Shown here one piece after another: positions 35,677-42,927 of a stretch of DNA of 64,000 nt. Location: positions 1 through 64,000 of the forward strand of contig NZ_VAUO01000005.1 of the NCBI RefSeq assembly GCF_005796105.1, read 5' to 3'. Position numbers and translations under genes: made by a program. Position 1 is the stretch's first letter. Every line of letters starts with the position of its first letter. Origin of the DNA: Pseudomonas mosselii (lineage in GTDB: Bacteria; Pseudomonadota; Gammaproteobacteria; Pseudomonadales; Pseudomonadaceae). The notes below the pieces were generated by a model, which saw only the letters and a list, made by a program, of their open reading frames with translations, did not search any database and was not told the DNA's origin.

Positions 35677-36123
35677 TTAGGAGTACTTTGGGGTGAGTAA
35701 AATCTTACCGGTACGTTCACCCTGGGATGCTTTCAGGACAGCCTCTTTAATATCAAGCAGGTCGTAGGCTGCTTCGACCGGTGCCTTGAGCTTCCCCCAC
35801 GCCCGCTAGATTTACGGCAGTTGAACATCATCCCTAAAGTGCTCTACCTGGTCGGTGCCGTCTCCGACCTGGCTACCCCAGGCCTGCCTGAATACGTGCC
35901 TCTCAACATCAGCAGGTACGCTAAACCAGTGCACCTGAAGGATACCTTTGTGATCATGCACTCCAGCAACGCGGCTCGCTAAGCGGCCGATACCATTAAC
36001 ATCCATCATTGCCGCGGCGTATCCCAATACGTGATGCAACCTCGTAAGGCGCTTTCGATCAGAGACGTAGGCACTTACCTGAATATCGCTGACATGGCGC
36101 TCGACTGGCTGATCTTCCATCAA
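35677..36123 (-). pseudogene. Decayed zinc-type dehydrogenase/quinone oxidoreductase remnant
   Basis: On the minus strand the end reads KLKAPVEAAYDLLDIKEAVL then KASQGERTGKILLTP to a stop at 35677, the typical C-terminus of MDR-family NADPH:quinone oxidoreductases. Upstream, in another frame (35812-36123), LGYAAAMMDVNGIG, SRVAGVHDHKG and WFSVPADVERHV resemble the N-terminal domain. The cofactor-binding middle is missing. Internal stops, a frame change and the deletion point to a dead gene left at the right end of the island. Confidence 0.45.
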
Positions 36124-36571
36124 TTGCTTCCTTGCCTAGGTTGTGCTCTGAGTATACCGCCCGGCGCCATGAGCGCAGCGCGACACAGTGCAGAGTACCG
36201 CAGGCTGGCTGACTATGCGCGTCGTCATGGACTGCTTTGACCGAGAAACGTCTCTGACCGGCGGGCTGTGTGAATTGATAATGTTAGAGCGGTGAATCGC
36301 CTCTAGCCTGGTGGACGGGTGGAACGACCGCTTGTGGCCGTTTGTTGCCCGTCTCGAACGACGGGTAGGGGTCGATAGCTCCCATCGATCAAAAGAGTCT
36401 GAGCCTGGCTTTGGCGAATGGTTAGCAGAACGTTCCAGCGCCTTCCATCATCCTGTCATGGTTTTTTCGAAGTGGTAGGGAGTTAGGAAATAGGCTGAGG
36501 ATAATTTTAGAGATAGTGAGTCATACCCTGAAGAACAATACCCATTGAATTCAGCCTCTTCCGTGTTGATA
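36124..36571. other. Right end of the island, no gene seen
   Basis: About 450 bases with no supported reading frame. An open frame ending at 36240 (SAEYRRLADYARRHGLL) could be the tail of a lost gene, but it has no support upstream. The stretch ends at the attR core. Confidence 0.45.
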
Positions 36572-36591
36572 CGATTCCTGTCTCCGCACCA
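36572..36591 (+). other. attR of the tRNA-Thr island
   Basis: CGATTCCTGTCTCCGCACCA repeats the tRNA-Thr 3' end except for one missing G before CACCA. It is preceded by unrelated sequence, as expected for the distal junction. Confidence 0.82.
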
Positions 36592-36862
36592 AAATCAAAA
36601 CCCCGCCACACCATAAAACCTAGCTGCCAATCCCCTGGCTGGAATGGCAGCGCATTATGCAGCCCACACGGCAAACGTCACAAAGCTCAGCTCCTCATGA
36701 CCGCAAGCTAAAACTGGAGAGCCACACGCCACCGCATGTTTTCTTCCAGTTCAAGGTCTTGTCCCATACATTGGACCCTGGACCCTGGGGGCTGCGCAAT
36801 TGAGGGCAATATGCAGCCATTTAGATACCCAGGCGAATGCCAACCCCAGAGCCTCGGAAGTA

Positions 36863-37336
36863 TTAATTCCGATAGCTGACAACAGCCCGACATGTAACAG
36901 GAAAGTTAACCGAGTTGGCAATGAAACACTCATGGTGAGCATCGTCATGCAAGCGCATTGCAAGATCCCTATCCGATTGGCTACTGATGATGATTTGAGG
37001 CCTCAGCTCTGCTTCCTTGAAATGGCCTTTGCGTTCGCCATCGCCTTCGACCATTCGGCCCACCGGATAATCGACGTATTCCAGCACGCACACGTTATTG
37101 ACGGCGCACAGGTGGAGATACCAGAGCTTGTGGCAGGCGGAGATCGAGGCCAGCAACATGTCTTCAGGGTTCCAGCATTCGGGTTTACCGCGAAAAGCCG
37201 GGTCGGCTGAACCAAGGATAGGCGCTTTCCCTGGCGCCTCGACGGTGAAGTCTCTCTGGTAAGCCGTATAACCGGCAGTACCCTGACCTGTGTTGCCTGT
37301 CCAATTGATGGTGACAGCGTAATTGTGTTCTTTCAT
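36863..37336 (-). CDS. OsmC-family protein
   Basis: 157 residues in the OsmC/Ohr fold. It has the two family cysteines, C68 in SISACHKLWYLHL and C137 in HHECFIANSVNFP. Members reduce organic hydroperoxides through this cysteine pair; this subgroup (starting MKEHNYAVTINWTGN) is not the classical Ohr. AGGAG lies before the start. It stands alone between the island border and the DUF3077 cassettes, with about 270 empty bases on each side. Confidence 0.9.
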   Translation of the reverse strand: MKEHNYAVTINWTGNTGQGTAGYTAYQRDFTVEAPGKAPILGSADPAFRGKPECWNPEDMLLASISACHKLWYLHLCAVNNVCVLEYVDYPVGRMVEGDGERKGHFKEAELRPQIIISSQSDRDLAMRLHDDAHHECFIANSVNFPVTCRAVVSYRN

Positions 37337-37614
37337 CGCCACTCCTGTGTTTAAAGATGCTCGGAAGATGGTCCGCTCTTCACGCGTTAGCACTGTGATC
37401 TTGCACGTTCGGTGTGGCTCCCAACAGTGTCTGTTGTCTGCATCGGTGCATTCGCGAGTTGTGCGCAAGCAATGAGCCAGCCAGCGAGTTTGATGCCATG
37501 GCTCTGCCCGTCCCTCGCCAACAGGCGATGATCTCGCCCGTCCGGCTGGTCGCGTCGAGAGTGGCTTTGCTGGCCATCGTGCATACCGTACTGCGCCCCC
37601 TGATACGCAAAAAA

Positions 37615-37939
37615 CATCGCTAATCCCGTTTTCCTACACCCCTCGTCGAATCTTCCCCCACATCCCAAGGTTGCGCTCACTGCCATGACTGGATAGATTT
37701 CCCCTCGTCGCGGCCAATTCCGCGACCGGGTTTGGCGACCCGAACGTAAAAGGCGCATCGGCGCCCCGACCACGATTGCAGGCGCTTTTTTTGTGCCCGC
37801 AGTTTCGTGTAATGGCGGCTGTGTGTGGGAGACCTTCGGGTCTGCCGGGTTCCTTTTCCTCGGTTCGCCAACCTGCGCACAGCTGCCACCCTATTCGTTT
37901 GGCGACGATGGGTGTGGTGCTTCAATCGAAAAGGACCTC
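37615..37939 (+). ncRNA. Structured leader of the DUF3077 cassette, copy A
   Basis: A ~320-base block repeated at 38312 and 38619. Predicted elements are GTCGCGG/CCGCGAC; three GGCGC-type arms (GGCGC-ATCG-GCGCC, then GGCGC with seven T at 37752-37792) that can pair in two ways, like an attenuator; and AGACC-TTCG-GGTCT (37830-37843), a UUCG tetraloop hairpin. Reading frames are not conserved between copies but the hairpins are, so it is probably RNA. No match to a named RNA was recognised. Confidence 0.5.
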
Positions 37940-37943
37940 ATGC

Positions 37944-38036
37944 ATGCTTATCGTAAATCTGTACAGGATCCCCGCATCCGCTCCCCTCCTGCCATCCCTG
38001 GCCGCCCAAGCAAGCCAGGAGGCCCCCCATGACTGA
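37944..38036 (+). CDS. 30-residue peptide overlapping DUF3077 gene A
   Basis: MLIVNLYRIPASAPLLPSLA followed by ten more residues, with AAGGA eight bases upstream. Its stop lies inside the first codons of the DUF3077 gene (ATGACTGA). The second cassette has the same 30-codon frame with the same overlap. It is either a translated coupling peptide that feeds ribosomes to the DUF3077 start or a small protein in its own right. Confidence 0.5.
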   Translation: MLIVNLYRIPASAPLLPSLAAQASQEAPHD

Positions 38037-38244
38037 CCTCGAACGCCTGTCCCTCATACAAAACCAGGTCCGCACCCTCGAGCTGCTAGGCGAAGCCCTG
38101 GTCCAGCACGACGAGTTCCTGGAGTGCGAACACAACCCGCAACTGAGCTTTCGCAACACCGCTGGCATCCATCAGGCGATCCGCATCATCAGCCGTTTGG
38201 CCAGTGAACAGGTAGGCAAGCTGGAGGGGATGCAGGGCAACTGA
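38029..38244 (+). CDS. DUF3077 family protein, copy A
   Basis: A 71-residue soluble helical protein (MTDLERLSLIQNQVRTLELL), of the DUF3077 family common in Pseudomonas and of unknown function. CAGGAGG lies six bases before the ATG. The second copy at 39031 differs by only one residue near the end (MQGN versus MEGN). It is followed by a GGGCCGC/GCGGCCC hairpin. Confidence 0.8.
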   Translation: MTDLERLSLIQNQVRTLELLGEALVQHDEFLECEHNPQLSFRNTAGIHQAIRIISRLASEQVGKLEGMQGN

Positions 38245-38311
38245 GCGCGATGCCGCGAGGGCCGCGTTGCGGCCCATCGCTCTTCCGACTCAGTCTGAGA
38301 CTAGGCAAAAG

Positions 38312-38582
38312 CATCGCTAATCCCGTTTTCCTACACCACCCGTCGAACCTTCCCCCACAGCCCAAGGTTACGCTCACTGGCATGACTGGATAGATTTCCC
38401 TCGTCGCGGCCAATTCCGCGACCGGGTTTGGCGACCCGAACGTAAAAGGCGCCTCGGCGCCCCGACCACGATTGCAGGCGCTTTTTTGCGTCCGCTGTCC
38501 CAATGGCGGCTGTGCGCGGGAGACCTTCGGGTCTGCCGGGTTCCAAGTTCCCGGTTCGCCAACCTGCGTGCAGCTGCCCCCC
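38312..38582 (+). ncRNA. Structured leader, copy B (no gene attached)
   Basis: Nearly identical to copy A over about 250 bases, including GTCGCGG/CCGCGAC, the GGCGC arms with T run, and AGACC-TTCG-GGTCT (38521-38534). It ends before the peptide and DUF3077 part and runs into copy C after 37 bases. It is either a free-standing RNA or a leftover of cassette duplication. Confidence 0.45.
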
Positions 38583-38618
38583 ATCGCTCTGTCGGCTCAG
38601 CCTGACACGAGACCAAAG

Positions 38619-38943
38619 CATCGCTGATCCTGTTTCCTACACAACGCGTCGAACCTTTCCCCACAGCCCAAGGTTGCGCTCGTTAGCGCGAATGGATAAA
38701 TTTCCTGAGTCGTCGAAGCATCGGCGACGCGACCTTGGCCGGTCGGAATCGAAAGGCGCATCAGCGCCCAGTCTTCATCGCAGGCGCTTTTTTGTGCCCG
38801 CGATGTCGCGTTATGGCGGTGGTGCGCGGGACACCTTCGGGTGTGCCGGGCCCCTTTCGTCCCGGTCGGCCAACCCGCGTACTGCTGCCACCCCAACTTG
38901 CTTGGCCGCGAGCGGTGGCAGTTCCACAACGAAAGGAACTCAT
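38619..38943 (+). ncRNA. Structured leader of the DUF3077 cassette, copy C
   Basis: The most diverged copy. The hairpin is now ACACC-TTCG-GGTGT (38831-38844), a compensatory change relative to AGACC/GGTCT. The GGCGC-ATCA-GCGCC / GGCGC-T6 elements survive although the loop sequence differs. Paired changes support a selected RNA structure. It precedes the second peptide/DUF3077 pair. Confidence 0.5.
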
Positions 38944-38945
38944 GC

Positions 38946-39038
38946 ATGACCACCGAACGTCTGTACAGGATCCCCGCATCCGCTCCCCTCCTGCCATCCC
39001 TTGCCGTCCACGCAAGCCAGGAGGCCAACCATGACTGA
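38946..39038 (+). CDS. 30-residue peptide overlapping DUF3077 gene B
   Basis: MTTERLYRIPASAPLLPSLA followed by ten residues, with AAAGGA upstream. After the first five residues it is almost the same as the copy-A peptide, and it has the same overlap with the DUF3077 start. Conservation may simply reflect the recent duplication. Confidence 0.5.
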   Translation: MTTERLYRIPASAPLLPSLAVHASQEANHD

Positions 39039-39246
39039 CCTCGAACGCCTGTCCCTCATCCAAAACCAAGTCCGCACCCTCGAGCTACTAGGCGAAGCCT
39101 TGGTCCAGCACGACGAGTTCCTGGAGTGCGAACACAACCCGCAACTGAGCTTTCGCAACACCGCTGGCATCCATCAGGCGATCCGCATCATCAGCCGTTT
39201 GGCCAGTGAACAGGTAGGCAAGTTGGAGGGGATGGAGGGCAACTGA
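39031..39246 (+). CDS. DUF3077 family protein, copy B
   Basis: A 71-residue near-duplicate of the 38029 gene, with CAGGAGG before the ATG. It converges on the folate-enzyme gene, whose stop is 47 bases away; the gap has a GC-rich hairpin. The function of the family is unknown. Confidence 0.8.
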   Translation: MTDLERLSLIQNQVRTLELLGEALVQHDEFLECEHNPQLSFRNTAGIHQAIRIISRLASEQVGKLEGMEGN

Positions 39247-39293
39247 GCGCGATGCCGCGAGGGCCGCTTTGCGGCGGCCCCTCGCTGTGCGGC

Positions 39294-40787
39294 TCAGCCG
39301 GACACTTCAGGCGGCGCGCTGCACGCCTTGTGCGCCGGGTGCTCGTGGGCGGGCGGTGGGGTAAACCATACCGGCCACGAACTGCGCTGGCGGTTCTCCA
39401 CCTGCACGCATGGGATCAAGCGCTCGGCCAGCACCTCGGTGCGGCCCACACCGACTGCCAGCCGGTACTTGGCACTGTGCACGCATTCGCGGTCGCCGAA
39501 CTCGCAGCGGTCCAGCCGCGTGCCGCCGCACGGGCCGTTGGCCAGGCCCTTGGGGCAGGTTTCCGGGCAGATGTAGAGCGTGTCTTCCAGGCGGCAACTG
39601 CCGCAGGTGTCGCAGCCAACCAGCGGGCGTTTGATCCGGCGCTCGAGCGTGTGCAGCCAACTGGCTGCGGCGGGGCCGCGCCACAGGGGGCGAGTCACGG
39701 CCCAGCCAAACGCTTTGCTCAGCGTCGTGGTGCGGCTGAACAGTTGATGGTGCAGGGCCGAGAGCAGGTGGTAGCGGGCTTTTTCTCGGCGCGAGGCGTC
39801 GATCTGCCGCTGCCCCAGTCGCCACGCATGGCCCGTTGGGTGGAAGGTCACGGGGGCGAGGTTGGGCGCCTGCCAGGCGGCTTGCCACGCTGCTGCCCAC
39901 TGGTCGAGTTGGCGCAAGTTTGGTTGCAGCTCGCTGATGGCCTGCTCCAGCGCCTCGAACTGCTCGATCTCATGGATGCCCGACAGGTGCACCCCGGCGT
40001 AACCCATCAGGCGCAGGCCGATCACTTGCAGCGCCAGGCGCTGGTTGGCGCGTTGTTTGGCGTAGGCCTTCGACACGCTGCTTTCGGCCTTGAGCAGTGC
40101 GTGCATCGAGGGCGTGACGGTGACCCCGGCGACGTGGTCGAGCATCGCCGCGCGGCCTTCGGTCAGCGCCATGATGCAGGCGATCAGCGGTTTCGGCTGG
40201 GCCTGGCGGCGCATCCAGTCCAGCGCTTCCTGATGCTTGTGCATGTCGAAACCCAGTTGCAGGATCAGCAGGTCGGCGCCGGCGCTGAGTTTCTTTTCGG
40301 CCTTGAGGTACTGCGCGCCGCCTTCGGCTTCCTGGTACTTGAACGGGTTCAGCGCGGCGGCCAGCAACCAGTGCGGGCGGGCCTGGCGCACGATCTGCAA
40401 CGCGGCCACCGATTCGAGGTAGCGCACCGGGCGCTCACCGGGGGTGTGGCCGGGCAGGCGGTCGCCGGTGAGCAGCAGCAACTGGTCCAGCCCGGCGGCG
40501 TCCATGCGTTGCAACTGGGCCAGCAGGTCGCGGCGCTCGCGGTCCTTGCCAGAAAAGTGCAGCAGCGCCGGCCGCGGCGTGGACAGGCTGGTGTAGGCGT
40601 CCAGCGGCGACAGGTCCAGGGCACTGCCGACCCGGTCGCCAATGGCCACGGTCAGCGGCCAGTCGCCCAGCCGGGTGCGATCCATGAGCGTTTCGAGCGT
40701 GGCGAAGCGCGCGGCGGAGGGCTTGGGGACGAACTCCAGGATGCAGGCGAAGGTCCCCTCGTCGAGGGCCTGTTTCAGCAGACTCAT
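39294..40787 (-). CDS. Methylenetetrahydrofolate reductase-like protein with MTHFR_C domain
   Basis: 497 residues. Residues 1-300 form a MetF-like TIM barrel (starting MSLLKQALDEGTFACILEFV). A linker follows, then a Cys-rich C-terminal domain of MTHFR_C type with CDTCGSCRLEDTLYICPETC and GPCGG, likely binding an iron-sulfur cluster or zinc. It is not the canonical MetF; such fusions are linked to C1 metabolism in several bacteria. It diverges from a MetE-like gene with a shared regulatory gap, suggesting joint control by methionine status. A longer start (40883) is possible. Confidence 0.82.
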   Translation of the reverse strand: MSLLKQALDEGTFACILEFVPKPSAARFATLETLMDRTRLGDWPLTVAIGDRVGSALDLSPLDAYTSLSTPRPALLHFSGKDRERRDLLAQLQRMDAAGLDQLLLLTGDRLPGHTPGERPVRYLESVAALQIVRQARPHWLLAAALNPFKYQEAEGGAQYLKAEKKLSAGADLLILQLGFDMHKHQEALDWMRRQAQPKPLIACIMALTEGRAAMLDHVAGVTVTPSMHALLKAESSVSKAYAKQRANQRLALQVIGLRLMGYAGVHLSGIHEIEQFEALEQAISELQPNLRQLDQWAAAWQAAWQAPNLAPVTFHPTGHAWRLGQRQIDASRREKARYHLLSALHHQLFSRTTTLSKAFGWAVTRPLWRGPAAASWLHTLERRIKRPLVGCDTCGSCRLEDTLYICPETCPKGLANGPCGGTRLDRCEFGDRECVHSAKYRLAVGVGRTEVLAERLIPCVQVENRQRSSWPVWFTPPPAHEHPAHKACSAPPEVSG

Positions 40788-40929
40788 GGTCGGGCTACCG
40801 GGTTGGGGCAGGGTGGCAGTGTGGCGCGCGTCGGGGGTGTGGCGCATGTCTGATTGCGCGGGGGATTGTGCTGGATAAGACATGGGGCATCACGCCAGGC
40901 ATTGGCTGGGCACCATCATGAACAAACCT

Positions 40930-40962
40930 TGAGTTCATCTCAAATTTAATGAGTTTGTCTCA
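40930..40962. promoter_or_regulatory. Two tandem TGAG-N5-CTCA dyads, probable operator
   Basis: TGAGTTCATCTCA (40930-40942) and TGAGTTTGTCTCA (40950-40962) have dyad arms TGAG/CTCA and centres 20 bp apart, two helical turns. They lie between the divergent folate-enzyme and MetE-like genes. Each fits the T-N11-A form of LysR-type sites; MetR is the obvious candidate regulator. Confidence 0.6.
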
Positions 40963-41018
40963 CGCCAGGCTACCCCACAAAATGCCCTCATTCATTTTCA
41001 GGATTGAGGAATCACCCC

Positions 41019-42077
41019 ATGGCACTGGCACACAACCTGGGCGCGTCGCTTATCGGCCATGAGCATCAGCTCAAGCAAGCCCAGCAGGCGTTCTGCAACG
41101 GCGAGTTGGACGAAGCCGGGCTGCGTGCCGTTGGCCGTGCCTTGCGCGCCGCGCACTGGCAGACGCAGCAGGCTGCCGGTATCGAGCTGCTGGCGGTCGG
41201 CGACTTCGCCTGGAGCGACCCGTTGCTGAGCCACTCGCTGACCCTCGGCGTGATCCCTGAGCACCTGCGCAGCCTCGACGGCGCCAAGCCAACCCTGCAC
41301 ACGCTGTTCGCCCTGGCCGACAGCCTGAGCGAGGAAACGGCGCCGTGGTTCGATACCCCTCACCGCTACCGGGTGCCTGAGTTCAGCGCCGACCAGTCGT
41401 TCAGCTTGAGCTGGGAGCAGTTGTTCGAAGAGGTCGACGAAGCCCAGGCCCTGGGCCACGCGGTCAAGCCGGTGCTGATCGGCCCGCTGACCTACCTGTG
41501 GCTGGGCAAAGCCAAGGCCGATGGGTTCGACAAGCTCGACCTGCTCGAGCGCCTGTTGCCGCTCTACGACCAGATCCTCAATCGCCTGGCCAGCCAGGGC
41601 GTGGAGTGGGTGCAGATCGACGAGCCGATTCTTGCCCTGGAGCTGCCGCAGGCCTGGAAGAATGCTTACGAGCGGGCCTACAACATCCTCCAGCGTGCGC
41701 CGCTGAAAAAGCTGGTGGCCACCTACTTCGGCGGCCTCGACGCCAACCTGGGCCTGGCCGCCAACCTGCCGGTCGATGGCCTGCACATCGACCTGGTCCG
41801 CGCCCCGGCGCAGTACCCGACCATCCTTGACCGCCTGCCGGCCTACAAGGTGCTGTCGCTGGGTGTGGTCAACGCCAGTGCTGTGCAGCGCGGCGACCTG
41901 GAAGCAAACCTGAACATCCTGCGCCACGCCCATGAGCGCCTGGGCGAGCGCCTGTGGGTGGCGCCTGCGAGCCCGGTCGATGAGGCCTTTACGGAGCAGA
42001 CTTGCCAGGAAGTGGTGTTGCTGGCCGAGGCACTGAAGCAGGCTGAAATCGTGCAGGAATTGCGCATGGCGGTGTGA
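41019..42077 (+). CDS. MetE N-terminal-domain-only homologue
   Basis: 352 residues that follow the N-terminal half of cobalamin-independent methionine synthase: MALAHNLGASLIGHEHQLKQ, then AAHWQTQQAAGIELLAVGDFAW, KPVLIGPLTYLWLGKAK and GVEWVQIDEPILALELP. Full MetE has about 760 residues and keeps its zinc-binding His/Cys residues in the missing C-terminal half, so this protein should not be a normal methionine synthase. The usual LGFPRIG is altered to LGASLIG. The frame is intact and has its own regulatory region, so it looks used rather than dead. Confidence 0.82.
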   Translation: MALAHNLGASLIGHEHQLKQAQQAFCNGELDEAGLRAVGRALRAAHWQTQQAAGIELLAVGDFAWSDPLLSHSLTLGVIPEHLRSLDGAKPTLHTLFALADSLSEETAPWFDTPHRYRVPEFSADQSFSLSWEQLFEEVDEAQALGHAVKPVLIGPLTYLWLGKAKADGFDKLDLLERLLPLYDQILNRLASQGVEWVQIDEPILALELPQAWKNAYERAYNILQRAPLKKLVATYFGGLDANLGLAANLPVDGLHIDLVRAPAQYPTILDRLPAYKVLSLGVVNASAVQRGDLEANLNILRHAHERLGERLWVAPASPVDEAFTEQTCQEVVLLAEALKQAEIVQELRMAV

Positions 42078-42083
42078 GAGTTT

Positions 42084-42101
42084 GGGGCCGCTGTGCGGCC
42101 C
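42084..42101. other. Stem-loop between convergent genes
   Basis: GGGCCGC-TGT-GCGGCCC between the MetE-like gene and the ABC permease stop. It is a possible shared 3'-end signal, without a T run. Confidence 0.5.
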
Positions 42102-42105
42102 TAGA

Positions 42106-42927
42106 TCACCGCTGATAAGCCTTACCAAAATGCCGCTCAAGCCGTGCCTGTACCAATTCCAGCAGAATCGACAGTACCCAGTAGATCACCGCCGCCGTGG
42201 TCAGCATCTCCAGGTAGCGATAGCTGGAGCGCCCATAGGACTGGGCCAGGAACATCACTTCCCACACCCCCATCACCGAGATCAGCGACGAGTCCTTGAG
42301 CATCGAGATGAACTGGTTGGCGGTCGGCGGGATGATCACGCGCATCGCCTGGGGCAGGGTGATGCTCCAGAAGATCTGCGCAGGCCGCATGCCCAGCGCC
42401 AGGGCGGCCTCGCGCTGACCCCGGGCGACGCCCAGAATGCCGGCGCGGAAAATCTCGCTCAGGTACGCACCGTAGTTCAGCGACAGCGCGATGATCCCGG
42501 CGCTGATCGCCCCCGGCACCAGCCCCAGTTGCGGCAGGCCCAGGTAAATCAGCAGGATCTGGATCAGCAGCGGTGTGCCGCGAAAGAACGACGTATAGAA
42601 GCTGGCGATGCCCACCAGCACCGCGCTGCCCGACAGCCGCGCCAGGGCGGCGGCAAAGCCGAACGCCACCGACACCACCATCGAGCACAGGCACAGGAAC
42701 AAGGTCAGCGCCGCGCCTTGCAAGAAGCCATTCGGGCCTAGCTTGAAGCCGGCCAGGTTGGGGAACTTCTCCAGGATGATGGCGAACTTCAGGTCAAAGC
42801 TCAGGAAGAACGCCACGAACAGCGTGAACATCACCAACCAGGTCAGGTACAGCCGGGTACGAAAGCCGAACAGCCGCGCGCCCGCCGTTGCGGCGGCGGG
42901 TTTGTGCGAAGGAGGGAAAGCACTCAT
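42106..42927 (-). CDS. Amino-acid ABC transporter permease
   Basis: A 273-residue permease of the HisM/GlnP type. It has one N-terminal helix followed by the family core of about five helices and the EAA loop (EIFRAGILGVARGQREAALALG) that contacts the ATPase. ATG at 42927 overlaps the stop of the binding-protein gene. No ATP-binding subunit is encoded next to it, so a shared ATPase must come from elsewhere. The methionine-related neighbours hint at a sulfur amino acid substrate; this is inference. Confidence 0.9.
   Translation of the reverse strand: MSAFPPSHKPAAATAGARLFGFRTRLYLTWLVMFTLFVAFFLSFDLKFAIILEKFPNLAGFKLGPNGFLQGAALTLFLCLCSMVVSVAFGFAAALARLSGSAVLVGIASFYTSFFRGTPLLIQILLIYLGLPQLGLVPGAISAGIIALSLNYGAYLSEIFRAGILGVARGQREAALALGMRPAQIFWSITLPQAMRVIIPPTANQFISMLKDSSLISVMGVWEVMFLAQSYGRSSYRYLEMLTTAAVIYWVLSILLELVQARLERHFGKAYQR

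Larger units (their letters stand above)
29587..36591. mobile_element. Integrative genomic island in tRNA-Thr, ~7 kb
   Basis: The island is bounded by tRNA-Thr with attL on the left and a near-exact repeat of the tRNA end on the right. A P4-type integrase comes immediately after the tRNA and reads away from it. The cargo is visibly lower in G+C than the flanks and has no housekeeping homologues: two membrane proteins, a two-gene TIR module and decayed genes. No replication, conjugation or phage structural genes were seen, so movement would need help from another element, or the island is now immobile. Confidence 0.88.

Noticed and set aside
37387..38664. Repeated basic peptides on the minus strand (RSGRQTRSRNWPRRG-type) in the DUF3077 region
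   Set aside because: Frames shift or gain different starts between the repeat copies and fit antisense reading of the structured leader; conservation is at hairpins, not codons.
37615..39246. CRISPR-like array suggested by repeated blocks
   Set aside because: Repeats are ~300 bases, only three copies, with no regular spacers and no cas genes.
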